The notes beneath the pieces are model-generated. The model was not told where the DNA came from. It ran no database searches and worked only from the letters and a program-made list of their open reading frames with translations. Shown here piece by piece: positions 1 through 9,626 of a DNA stretch of 64,000 bases (positions are counted from its first letter, which is position 1; each line of letters begins with the position of its first letter). Source of the DNA: Myxococcales bacterium (GTDB lineage Bacteria > Myxococcota > Myxococcia > Myxococcales > Myxococcaceae); NCBI GenBank assembly GCA_030681895.1, contig JAUXRI010000315.1, positions 36,682-100,681 of the forward strand, in the 5' to 3' direction. The position numbers and the translations under genes are program-made.

Positions 1-117
1 CTCGACGAGGCCACTGCGGCCGAACTCGCTGACGCCATGAAGGAGGCCGACAGCGAGGAGGGAGTACCAGCTGAAGAGGTGTTCGCAGCGCTGCCTCCCT
101 GGAACCGCACTGCGTGA
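1..117 (+). CDS. C-terminal end of an antitoxin-like small protein (partial)
   Basis: The reading frame is open from the first base and ends with TGA at 115-117, giving 38 residues of a protein whose start lies outside the window. The tail is acidic and Ala/Glu-rich and includes the stretch EEGVPAEEVFAALP, which resembles the ends of ParD/ribbon-helix-helix type antitoxins. No toxin-like frame follows directly: a GTG overlapping the stop at 114 runs only 39 codons and resembles no known toxin. The assignment rests on a short similarity seen by eye and is tentative. Confidence 0.4.
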   Translation, partial: LDEATAAELADAMKEADSEEGVPAEEVFAALPPWNRTA

Positions 118-229
118 CGATCTCTTCGCATCGGCGGTGGCCGACTGAGTTTGACTCGAAAAGTCGAGCACGGCCGACGCAGGAAGGCATGTGCCCACTC
201 TCTGCTGGCCTTGTTCCGAGGAGCGAGCC

Positions 230-781
230 TTGAAACGCGCCGCGGTCCTGACCGACGTCCTGTCGTCCTCGGAGAGTTGGCAATTCGGCATTCCTCCCGA
301 GCGGCCGTTGCTTGCGTACCTTGCAGGGCTCAGCCAGAGCGAACTCGCAACGTGTCTTCGAACAACTCTGGCGGTGACTATTGACCGGCTCGAGCCAATC
401 GACGGTTCCACCGAGATTCGGTCGTGTGCAGCTGGAACTTCGTCCTTCACGTCGCAGCCCGAGTCGATCTGGGAATTCCCGGGCGGCGATTGTCTACTTG
501 AGGCCTTCGAGGCGGCGCGCGGAAGCGACAAGTTCTTCAAGAACTCGATCAAGAGTCTGACGTGGGCGCTCGAAGCCATGCAGCTCGCCGTCGGGGCTGT
601 CGTCGAACGGGAGGACCAGAAGAGAAGTCCCGCCCAGTGGCAAGCACTGCGCGAGGCGGTGGCCAGCGAAGAGCCAGCTGCGGTCCTCAAACAGCAATCC
701 CCCGAGCAGCGCGACGCGCGCGCCCGAAGCCGCCGGAAGACATGGGTTGCCGTACTCGAAATGCTCGCTCGCGACACTTGA
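230..781 (+). CDS. Hypothetical protein of unknown function
   Basis: I do not recognise this family. The frame could start at GTG 191 (196 residues) or at TTG 230 (183 residues). I prefer 230 because a GAGGAG ribosome-binding sequence lies about seven bases upstream, whereas the 191 start has poorer spacing. The protein is soluble in appearance, without a signal peptide or membrane segment, and its C-terminal third is charged and helical, rich in Arg, Glu and Ala. Base composition is slightly less GC-rich than the adjacent ychF, as in accessory genes. It stands alone between the partial antitoxin-like gene and ychF. Confidence 0.55.
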   Translation: MKRAAVLTDVLSSSESWQFGIPPERPLLAYLAGLSQSELATCLRTTLAVTIDRLEPIDGSTEIRSCAAGTSSFTSQPESIWEFPGGDCLLEAFEAARGSDKFFKNSIKSLTWALEAMQLAVGAVVEREDQKRSPAQWQALREAVASEEPAAVLKQQSPEQRDARARSRRKTWVAVLEMLARDT

Positions 782-890
782 GAGACGTCTCCGTCACTCG
801 ACCTGGCGTCGGCTGCTGGCCGGGCTTTGCGCAGCCATCATCACGCCACACGCATTGACCGCCTGAGGCGATCAGCTACAGGGCCACCGC

Positions 891-2000
891 ATGGGACTTT
901 CCATCGGAATCGTGGGCCTGCCGAACGTGGGCAAATCGACGCTCTTCAACGCCGTGTCGAACGCCGGAGCGCTCGCCGCCAACTACCCCTTCGCCACCAT
1001 CGAGCCGAACGTCGGCGTGGTGCCGGTGCCTGACGAGCGCCTCGAGCAGCTCGCGGCGCTCGCGAAGCCCGAGAAGGTACTCCCCACCTCGCTCGAGTTC
1101 GTCGACATCGCCGGCCTCGTGCGCGGCGCCTCGAAGGGTGAAGGCCTGGGCAACCAGTTCCTCGCCAACATCCGCCAGGTCGACGCGGTGCTCTACGTGC
1201 TGCGTTGCTTCATCGACGACAACGTCACCCACGTCGAAGGCAGCGTGAACCCGGGCCGCGACAAGGACACCGTCGACACCGAGCTGTGCCTGAAGGACCT
1301 CGAGACCATCGAGAAGCGCCGCGAGAAGACGCACCGCTCGTCGAAGTCGCCCGGGAAAGAAGGCGAGCTTGCGAAGATTGAGCTCGCGGTGCTCGACAAA
1401 CTCAAGGTGAAGCTCGACGACGCCGTGCCCGTGCGCGCGCACGGCCTGTCGGTCGAGGAGCTCGAGGTGGTGCGCGAGCTCTTCCTGCTGACGTCCAAGC
1501 CGGTGCTCTACATCGCCAACGTCGCCGAGGCGCAGCTCGCCACCGCCGACAACGACCCCCTCGTGAAGCAGGTGAAGGAGATCGCCGCGAAAGAGGGCGC
1601 CGAAGTCGTCGTGCTCGCCGCCGCGCTCGAGGCCGAGATTCAGCAACTCCCCGAGGCCGAGCGCCCCGCGTTCCTCGAGGCTGCGGGCCTCACCGAGCCG
1701 GGCCTCAACAAGGTCGTCCGCGCTGGCTACAAGCTGCTCGGCCTGCAGACGTACTTCACCATCGGCCCCAAAGAAGTCCGCGCGTGGACGATTCACAAGG
1801 GGTGGAAGGCGCCCCAGGCGGCCGGCGTCATTCACACCGACTTCGAGAAGGGCTTCATCAAGGCCGAGGTCATCGGCTGGAAAGAACTCATCGCCTACGG
1901 CAGCGAAGCGGCGGCCCGCGAGAAGGGCATGCTCCGCATCGAAGGCAAGGAGTACGTCGTGCAGGACGGCGACTGCATGCACTTCCGCTTCAACGTCTGA
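891..2000 (+). CDS. ychF: Redox-regulated ATPase/GTPase YchF
   Basis: Universal Obg-family P-loop NTPase that binds ATP in preference to GTP and associates with ribosomes. Visible features are the G1 loop GLPNVGKST near residues 8-16, the G3 motif DIAGLV near 66-71, an NVAE motif in place of the usual NKxD (the known YchF deviation that relaxes guanine specificity), a central coiled insertion, and a C-terminal TGS domain ending with a QDGDCMHFRFNV tail. The length of 369 residues is normal for the family. ATG 891 places the P-loop at the expected position. A stand-alone housekeeping gene on the plus strand. Confidence 0.96.
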   Translation: MGLSIGIVGLPNVGKSTLFNAVSNAGALAANYPFATIEPNVGVVPVPDERLEQLAALAKPEKVLPTSLEFVDIAGLVRGASKGEGLGNQFLANIRQVDAVLYVLRCFIDDNVTHVEGSVNPGRDKDTVDTELCLKDLETIEKRREKTHRSSKSPGKEGELAKIELAVLDKLKVKLDDAVPVRAHGLSVEELEVVRELFLLTSKPVLYIANVAEAQLATADNDPLVKQVKEIAAKEGAEVVVLAAALEAEIQQLPEAERPAFLEAAGLTEPGLNKVVRAGYKLLGLQTYFTIGPKEVRAWTIHKGWKAPQAAGVIHTDFEKGFIKAEVIGWKELIAYGSEAAAREKGMLRIEGKEYVVQDGDCMHFRFNV

Positions 2001-2026
2001 CAGGATTGAGGGCGGGGTCCTCCGTC

Positions 2027-3040
2027 ATGCCGCTCAAGCTCACCTTCACCTCTCGCGCGCACCTCTGGGCTGAGGTGGTGATGTCTCGCGGCGAGCGCGT
2101 CTTCGTCGCGAGTGAAGAGACGATGGCGGTGGGTTCTCAGGTGGGCCTCTCGGTCGAGGCGCCCGAGCTGCCGATGGCCATCACCTGTGTGGTGACGGTT
2201 CAGGCGATGCGGCCCGCGATGGTCGGCTTTCGTGGTGGCTACTGGGTGAAGGTCGACGAGGCCACGGTCGCGCGGCTGCAGTCGCTCATCGGCGCCAACT
2301 CGAAGGACTCCGAGCAGCAGCGCGTGGCGGGACGAACCGAGCCCCGCGTCGACTGTGACTTCCCCGCGCGCATCACCTCGCCGCAGGTGGTGGGAGACTG
2401 CGCCGTGAAGTCCATCTCGCCGCACGGACTGACGGTGCGCGCGCCCTTCACGACGAGCCCCGGCAAAGTCATCGGCCTCACCGTCACGCTCCCTGATGGA
2501 GACGCTGTTCTTTCAGGCACGGTGATGTGGGTTCGCGCCGAGCTGCAACTGTGCGGCCTGCGCCTCATCGGCCTCGACTCGATGACCGAGGTGCGGCTCG
2601 AGAAGACGGTGAATGGGCTGACGGCGTCGAAGGCCGAGGCGGCTCCGCAGACGGGCTTCACCATCGTGGTCGCCGATGACGACCCGTCGATTCTCGACTT
2701 CATGACGCGCGTCGCGACGAAGGCTGGGCACCGGGTGGTGCGCACGGACCGCGGCGACAAGGCGCTCGAGCTCGTACGACATGAGAAACCCCAGCTCGTG
2801 TTCCTCGACGTCCTCATGCCCGGGCTCGACGGCCTCGAGGTGGCCAAGGCGATTCGTGCCGATGCGACGTTGACCGGCATTCCCGTGGTGTTGCTCTCGG
2901 CCATGGGTGAAGCGCGGCTCGGTGAAGCGATGCGTAACGTCGGCGCCGCTGACTTCCTCACCAAGCCGATGAAGCTCGAGGCCGTGCGCGCGTTGCTGCA
3001 GCGATTGCTGGCCACGGCCGCACCGCGCAAGCAGGCCTGA
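2027..3040 (+). CDS. PilZ domain protein fused to a response-regulator receiver
   Basis: The 337-residue protein has three parts. Residues 1-95 form an N-terminal beta-rich region, about 100-190 a PilZ domain beginning with the RxxxR c-di-GMP-binding signature (R103-R107), and 212-330 a CheY-like receiver. In the receiver, the acidic pocket is VVADDDP, the phosphoacceptor is D261 in LVFLDVLMPG, and LLSA and LTKP supply the conserved Ser and Lys. No DNA-binding output is present, so it probably links phosphorelay input and c-di-GMP through protein interaction. ATG 2027 lies 26 bases after ychF and begins the domain cleanly; longer starts would overlap ychF. PilZ-REC fusions are common in myxobacteria. 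Confidence 0.88.
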   Translation: MPLKLTFTSRAHLWAEVVMSRGERVFVASEETMAVGSQVGLSVEAPELPMAITCVVTVQAMRPAMVGFRGGYWVKVDEATVARLQSLIGANSKDSEQQRVAGRTEPRVDCDFPARITSPQVVGDCAVKSISPHGLTVRAPFTTSPGKVIGLTVTLPDGDAVLSGTVMWVRAELQLCGLRLIGLDSMTEVRLEKTVNGLTASKAEAAPQTGFTIVVADDDPSILDFMTRVATKAGHRVVRTDRGDKALELVRHEKPQLVFLDVLMPGLDGLEVAKAIRADATLTGIPVVLLSAMGEARLGEAMRNVGAADFLTKPMKLEAVRALLQRLLATAAPRKQA

Positions 3041-3069
3041 AGCCGCGCGACGTCTGATACGTGGCCGTC

Positions 3070-4473
3070 ATGGCGAGCGTGCACGACCTCTTCGACGTCA
3101 GCGTTCTCTTCGAAGACCCAGGCATGGCCGAGCGGGCCTTCCGTGGCGTCTTCAAGGCCGCTCCCGTCGATGCGCCGGTGACGTTCGGCGAGTTGGTCGT
3201 GCTGTCGGGCATCTCGGCCCAGTCTCTTCCGGCGGCGGACCTCGACCTGCGTCACGAGCCCGGCCTGTCGCTCGGCGCTGCGTCAGTCGGGCTGAAGCTC
3301 GGCATGGTGGATGCGTTCACCTCGCGCACCGTGCGGGGCCCGCAAGACCAGCTCGCCTCGCCCAACGGCCGCATGCGTGAGGCCTCGCGATTGGTGCTCG
3401 CGCTGCTCGACCACGGTGGCCACGCGGTGGTGCTGCACAAGGCGGTCGGGCTGGTGCGGTCGGCGCGCAGTTTCAGGAACCTGCTCGGAGACCCGAACGA
3501 CCCGCTGACACGCCCTTTCGCGGCCTGGCTCGACTTGATCGCGACGACCGAGAACGACGCCTTCGTCTGTCGCAGCTTCGGCATGCCGCACTCCTTCGGG
3601 CGCCCCAACGTCACGGCGCAGGCCACCGCGCCGGCGACCGATGTCTTCACCCTCGAGCGCACGATGCAGGCGGTGCAGTTCGTCGCCGGGCGCCTCGCGG
3701 CGGACCCGTCGATCGACGTGCCGCCGGCACACTTCGACGTTCCGGTGCGGTATCGGCTGGGCGCGCGCGCGCCGGTCGCACCGACGGCGCACGAGACGGT
3801 GTTCCGGTGGAACGCGCGACTCGACGACGATGGGCTGATGCTGGCGCTGACGTGCCCCGAGCTGGCGTCACGGCACCCGGCCCGCCTGTTCGACGAAGCT
3901 CCCGAGCGCGTGCCGTTCGACGTGTACCAGCGGCTCATGGAGGAGCTGGTGACCCGACGCTTCGCAGGCGACGGCTTTCGAGACCTCGACGGCGCCGTGT
4001 ACGAGGCGGGCAACGGGCTGCCGATGGTGGGGCTCCAGGTCTTCTCGCGTGACGACGGCGTGTTTCTGGTGGCGACCCAGGGGGTGGGCCGGCAGCGCGC
4101 GCTCTCGGGCACGGCGCAACAGGCCACCGAGCACGCCGAGTTCTTCGTGGTGACGCGCTCCGATGCGGCGCCGGTGCGCAACGCGCTGCTCGGGTTGGCC
4201 GCGCTGGCGCTCACCACGACCGCGCCTGGCGGGCTGAAGGACTACGACGGCTTCCCGCCCAGCCCCAATGGTCCCGGAGGCTCCGGGCTCGTCGTCATGC
4301 CGATGAATGACTTGCCCGTCGGCGGCCAGCGCCCGTTGGCGTTCCGCATGTTCGTGCCGGTGACAGCCGACGAGTACGCCGTTTTTCGCGGTCTCGACTT
4401 CGAAGGGCGCAAGGCGTGGTGCGCGCAGCACGTCGCGTCGTGGAGTCTCGCTGCGGACCGCTGGCGCGCGTAG
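3070..4473 (+). CDS. Hypothetical protein, possibly DUF4261/SUFU-like
   Basis: A 467-residue soluble protein with no signal peptide or membrane segment. The N-terminal half contains a stretch around ALLDHGGHAVVLHKAVGLV that resembles DUF4261 proteins. The C-terminal half, with VVMPMNDLPVGG and an FVPVTADEY motif followed by Trp-containing helices, is reminiscent of suppressor-of-fused-like domains. These are by-eye resemblances and no catalytic motif is visible. GTG 3061 is an alternative start nine bases upstream. It follows the PilZ-receiver gene by 29 bases on the same strand, so co-transcription is possible. Confidence 0.7.
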   Translation: MASVHDLFDVSVLFEDPGMAERAFRGVFKAAPVDAPVTFGELVVLSGISAQSLPAADLDLRHEPGLSLGAASVGLKLGMVDAFTSRTVRGPQDQLASPNGRMREASRLVLALLDHGGHAVVLHKAVGLVRSARSFRNLLGDPNDPLTRPFAAWLDLIATTENDAFVCRSFGMPHSFGRPNVTAQATAPATDVFTLERTMQAVQFVAGRLAADPSIDVPPAHFDVPVRYRLGARAPVAPTAHETVFRWNARLDDDGLMLALTCPELASRHPARLFDEAPERVPFDVYQRLMEELVTRRFAGDGFRDLDGAVYEAGNGLPMVGLQVFSRDDGVFLVATQGVGRQRALSGTAQQATEHAEFFVVTRSDAAPVRNALLGLAALALTTTAPGGLKDYDGFPPSPNGPGGSGLVVMPMNDLPVGGQRPLAFRMFVPVTADEYAVFRGLDFEGRKAWCAQHVASWSLAADRWRA

Positions 4474-4547
4474 GCATGCCCGGCGATGTGCTCGGCACGC
4501 GAGGCGCGTCCTCCTCTGCGCCGGTGCAATCGTGCTAGCCGTTCCTG

Positions 4548-5780
4548 ATGCGTCGTCTTCTGATGTTGGTGGCTGCAGCATTCATCGCGTGTGGCCCGGT
4601 GCCGGTGAGCGGTGATGCCGGGCTCGACGACGACGCTGGCGACGCGGGGCTCCTCCTCGACGCGGGCAGCAGTGACGCCGGTGGCTCGATGGACGCGGGG
4701 ACCCAGGACGCTGGAGTCCTCGACGCGGGCCTCGCGATGGATGCAGGGACTCGAGACGCGGGGCTCCTCGATGCAGGCAGCTTGATGGACGCGGGGAACC
4801 CAGACGCCGGCCCGTTCGATGCGGGCGCCTCGGACTCGGGGGTTTCCGACGCGGGGAGCACCGACTCCGGCACCAGCGACGCAGGCGGCGCGCTTCCCGA
4901 CGCCGGGCGCGATTCCGGAACTCCAGCCGTCGATGCCGGCTCCATCTGCGGCCGTTGCACCGCGTACGGCCCGGTGAGGAGTCTCGGGCAGGTCGGCATC
5001 ACCGAACTCTCGGGCCTCGCCGCCAGTCAGAAGAACCCGGGCATTCTCTACGCGCACGACGACTCCGGTGGCCCTGCGTCCCTCACCATCATGAGCACGC
5101 TCGGCGCGACCGTCGGCCAGCTCGTCGTGATGGGCTCGATGAACGTCGACTGGGAGGACCTGGCGCTCGGTCCGTGCCCCACCGGCAGCTGTCTCTACAT
5201 CGGCGAGATTGGCGACAACGGCGCCTCGGGAGCCACGCCCACCGTCGTCTACCGCGTGACCGAGCCCACCATCGCTGCGGGCACCATGCCGGGCATGCTC
5301 ACCGCGACGGCCGAGCGCCTCGAGCTGCAGTATCCGAACAACGCGCACTTCGACGCCGAGACGCTGTTGGTGCACCCGACGACAGGTGACGTGTACATCG
5401 TCTCGAAGCACACCTTCGGAACGAAGAGCTCCGCGTACAAAGCGACGGCGCCGTTGTCGTCGACCAGCCTGAACGTGATGACGCGCGTCGCGATGCTGGC
5501 GGTGCCCGATGGCCTCGACCTGCCGCTGACCGGCGGAGACATCGACCCGTGTGGGAACACGTTGCTCCTGCGCAGCTACAGCACGCTGTATCAATTCGTG
5601 CTGCCAGCCAACGCGACCTCGTTCGACGCCATCTTCACCGCGCCGTTCACGCGCGTGCCGGTCTCACCGTTCCCTGGCGGAGAAGCGCAAGGAGAAGCGG
5701 TGTGCTGGAGGCCCGGCGGCGGGTACTACACGGCGAGCGAAGGGCAGGCGCAGCAGCTGCACTTCGTCGGGTGCCTGTAG
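4548..5780 (+). CDS. Lipoprotein with DAG-repeat linker and beta-propeller-like domain
   Basis: The 410-residue protein begins with a lipoprotein signal (lipobox FIAC near residues 12-15). It is followed by about 110 residues of degenerate Asp-Ala-Gly repeats that probably form an extended surface tether. The globular part starts at a CGRC pair and contains LSGLAAS, DDSGG, DWEDLA and YIGEIGDN, motifs typical of six-bladed propeller proteins of the esterase-like phytase/SdiA-regulated type seen in myxobacterial secretomes. No catalytic residues can be assigned. The DNA of the linker is a GC-rich short-period repeat and may vary in copy number. Confidence 0.82.
   Translation: MRRLLMLVAAAFIACGPVPVSGDAGLDDDAGDAGLLLDAGSSDAGGSMDAGTQDAGVLDAGLAMDAGTRDAGLLDAGSLMDAGNPDAGPFDAGASDSGVSDAGSTDSGTSDAGGALPDAGRDSGTPAVDAGSICGRCTAYGPVRSLGQVGITELSGLAASQKNPGILYAHDDSGGPASLTIMSTLGATVGQLVVMGSMNVDWEDLALGPCPTGSCLYIGEIGDNGASGATPTVVYRVTEPTIAAGTMPGMLTATAERLELQYPNNAHFDAETLLVHPTTGDVYIVSKHTFGTKSSAYKATAPLSSTSLNVMTRVAMLAVPDGLDLPLTGGDIDPCGNTLLLRSYSTLYQFVLPANATSFDAIFTAPFTRVPVSPFPGGEAQGEAVCWRPGGGYYTASEGQAQQLHFVGCL
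4611..4945 (+). repeat. Degenerate GAC-GCG-GGx (Asp-Ala-Gly) coding repeat
   Basis: This in-gene low-complexity tract encodes repeated D-A-G triplets separated by 1-6 residues inside the preceding lipoprotein. The period is irregular, mostly 9-27 bases and always in phase with the reading frame. It looks like a coding linker and not a CRISPR or promoter array. Confidence 0.75.
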
Positions 5781-5837
5781 AACGAGGGCCGACCGACGCC
5801 ATGACTTCAGAGGGGTCCGGGAGGTACGTTCGAAGCC

Positions 5838-6398
5838 ATGTCGACCGCACGAAGGCTCCATCACACACTCGCTGACTACGTGAGCATGGAGCGAGACAGC
5901 CCCATCAAGCACGAGTACTGCGATGGCGAGATCTACGCGATGGCCGGAGGTACTGCGGCTCATGGCGCTCTGGCCGCAGCGGTCATCTCGAGCTTTGGCG
6001 CTCAATTGCCAAAGGGCTGCCGGGCGCTGACTTCTGACGTGCGGGTTCGCATCGAAGGGAGCGACCTCAGCACCTATCCTGATGCACTCGTCATCTGCGG
6101 TGCCGCGTCATATGACGCGACCGATACCCACGCAGTCACCAACCCTGTCGTCGTCGTCGAAGTCACGAGCCCCTCGAGCGAGGACTACGACCACGGCGAA
6201 AAACTGAGCCACTACAAGCAGCTTCCGTCGCTCAAGGCCGTCGTCATCGTGTCGCACCGGACCAGGCGAGTGACGGTGCATTCGCGCGGCACCTCCTGGG
6301 ACACGCGAGAGTTCCGCGCAGGCGAGATCGCGGTCATCTCCGAGCCCGCGCTAAAGCTCGAGGTCGATCGGCTCTACGCGGTGCTCGAGGGGCTGTGA
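5838..6398 (+). CDS. Uma2 family (DUF820) PD-(D/E)XK nuclease-like protein
   Basis: The 186-residue protein matches the Uma2 pattern. The N-terminal stretch around YVSMERDSPIKHEYCDG carries the family Glu. A central TYPDALV provides the Asp, and VVVEVTSPSSEDYD followed by KLSHYKQ gives the E-x-V half of the restriction-nuclease-like core and the conserved Lys/Tyr helix. Uma2 proteins are predicted endonucleases of unknown biological role that spread widely in cyanobacteria and myxobacteria. The gene is isolated and noticeably less GC-rich than its neighbours, which suggests acquisition. Its terminator region is shared with the convergent kinase gene. Confidence 0.85.
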   Translation: MSTARRLHHTLADYVSMERDSPIKHEYCDGEIYAMAGGTAAHGALAAAVISSFGAQLPKGCRALTSDVRVRIEGSDLSTYPDALVICGAASYDATDTHAVTNPVVVVEVTSPSSEDYDHGEKLSHYKQLPSLKAVVIVSHRTRRVTVHSRGTSWDTREFRAGEIAVISEPALKLEVDRLYAVLEGL

Positions 6399-6446
6399 CG
6401 GAGAAGCTCGCGAGTCGAACCGGCCGACGTCATCCGCTCCGCTTCA

Positions 6447-8071
6447 TCAGAACCGGTCTTCGTCCCTGGCGCCTGCGCGCTTCACCGCCGCGACCTCACG
6501 GCTGGGCAGCTCGGGGCGCAGCGGCAGGTCGATGACGATCTCCGTGCCCGCTCCCGGCTCGCTGTTCAACGTCACGGTGCCCTGATGGCCGCTCACGATG
6601 GCGGCGACGATGGCGAGGCCCATGCCGCTGCCTTCTCCGGGCGCGCGCGTCGTGAAGAAGGGCTCCAGCGCCTGCTTCTTCACCTCGGCCGTCATGCCCG
6701 GGCCGTCGTCCTTCACGATCAACCGGAAGCGCGTCTCTGCGGCCTCGAGCTTCACCAGCACGTGGCCATGCGGGCCCACCGCACGGAGCGCGTTGTCGAC
6801 GAGGTTCACCAGCACCTGCTCCAGCTGGCCCGCGCGCGCCGTGACGAGCGGCAGCGGCTCGAGCTGCGTGTCGACGCGGACGCCTGGACCTGTGCGGGGC
6901 TTCAGGAGCGCGAGCGTCTGGTTGACGGCGCGCGCCAGGTCGACCTGCTCCACGCCGCGCTGGGAGGTGGTCAGGCTCTGCAGGTCTCCGATGATCAACT
7001 TCGCGCGCCGCGCGCCCTCGTCGACGTCAGAGGTGAGCCGCACGAGGTCTTCGGCGACGAACTTGAGGTCCTTCCGCGGAGAGAGCTGGGTGAGCTGCGC
7101 CAGCTCGGCCGGGGAGCGTGGCCGGCCATCGGCGAGGTCGGTCGCCACCCGCACCAGGAAGTCACAGTACCGGCGAAGCGGCCCCATGTTGCCGGCGATG
7201 TAGCCGATGGGGTTGTTCAGCTCGTGCGCGATGCCCTTCACGAGCGTGGCGACCGACGCCATGCGCTCCGCGCGAATGAGATCGGCCTGGGCCGAGCGCA
7301 ACGCCTCGAGGGTCCTCGACAGGTCCTCCGAGCGAGCCCTGAGATCGGCGTTGAGCCGCCCGAGCGCCTCGGCCTCTTTGATCTGCGCCGCCATCGCGAG
7401 CCGCTCTCTCGCCGCCTCGGCCACCTTGATCTCCTCGTTCGAGACGCCCTCCATCAGCGCCCACACCTGCTCGGTGGTGTACGCGCCGAACGTCGCGAGC
7501 GCGCCGAAGACGACGAAGGCGGCAGCGACGCCCCCCGGGTCGATGCCTCCCCGCGCCATGAGAATGGCCTGCAGCACGGCCGACACCACGCCGATGACGA
7601 TGACGTTGCGCGCGCGCATCGTCAGCACCGACACCATCAACACCACCGCGAGAATGCCGACGCTGAAGCCAGCAGTCCCGGCAGGCGAGGGCGACAACGG
7701 CACGCCCTGGTACTGAATGAGGAAGATGGTGGGCAGGTCGAGCAGCACCAGGCCGAGCACCGAGTACTTGCGGGTGGTCGGTGAGAGGCGTGCCGCCGCC
7801 CAGAGCGCCAACGAGAGGCCGAGGTACACCGTCACCGGCACGAAGTTCGCGCGCAGGTCGGGTCGATCTCCGAAGACGCCAAAGACGGTGCAGACCGCCA
7901 GCCACCCGAGCACGGCCATGGGCCTGACGGTGAGGGTGCGTTGAGCGCTGCGGGTCGCGTGCTCGGCGAGCACCCGCTGAAAAGGAACGCCACGGCGCGT
8001 GTTCATTCGGTCCTCGACATCATCGAACGGGAACCGCGCAGGCGCCTCGAGAAAGGTCGGCACGCGGAACA

Positions 8072-8072
<1 letters not shown>
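6447..8072 (-). CDS. Membrane sensor histidine kinase
   Basis: 541 residues. Five or six membrane helices lie between residues about 51 and 198, followed by a coiled coil (210-270) and a HisKA/HATPase_c transmitter. The phosphoacceptor is H283 in KGIAHELNNPIG, the N-box is VLVNLVDNALRA, and the G1 and G2 boxes are DDGPGM and GEGSGMGLAI. It is a NtrB/AtoS-style kinase sensing through a membrane domain of unknown ligand. Its ATG overlaps the stop of the upstream regulator by one base (TGATG), so the two are translationally coupled and it is the natural partner of that regulator. Confidence 0.93.
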
Positions 8073-9447
<1,375 letters not shown>

Positions 9448-9626
9448 GTGCCGATGATGTCAGCACGCTTCGTGCCATGCGACGCCCCTGCGGAAACCGC
9501 CTCCCATGACGGGAAGTGACGGAATCCGACGGCCGATGACGACGCGCGCCGGTGGAGCGTGTCCGATTGGTGTCGCAGCCTCACTCCCGCTTCCCTTTTC
9601 ACCTCGCCGTCGCGTAGTGACGGCGC

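Noticed and set aside
812..832. A -24/-12-like element upstream of ychF
   Set aside because: GG and GC are nine bases apart, not ten, and ychF is a housekeeping gene not expected to use sigma-54.
876..1982. A 368-codon minus-strand frame opposite ychF
   Set aside because: It is the antisense shadow of ychF, which is certain; the composition is typical of such shadows.
4611..4945. Repeated DNA that might look like a CRISPR array
   Set aside because: Units are short, in phase with the reading frame and encode Asp-Ala-Gly linkers; no constant-length spacers exist.
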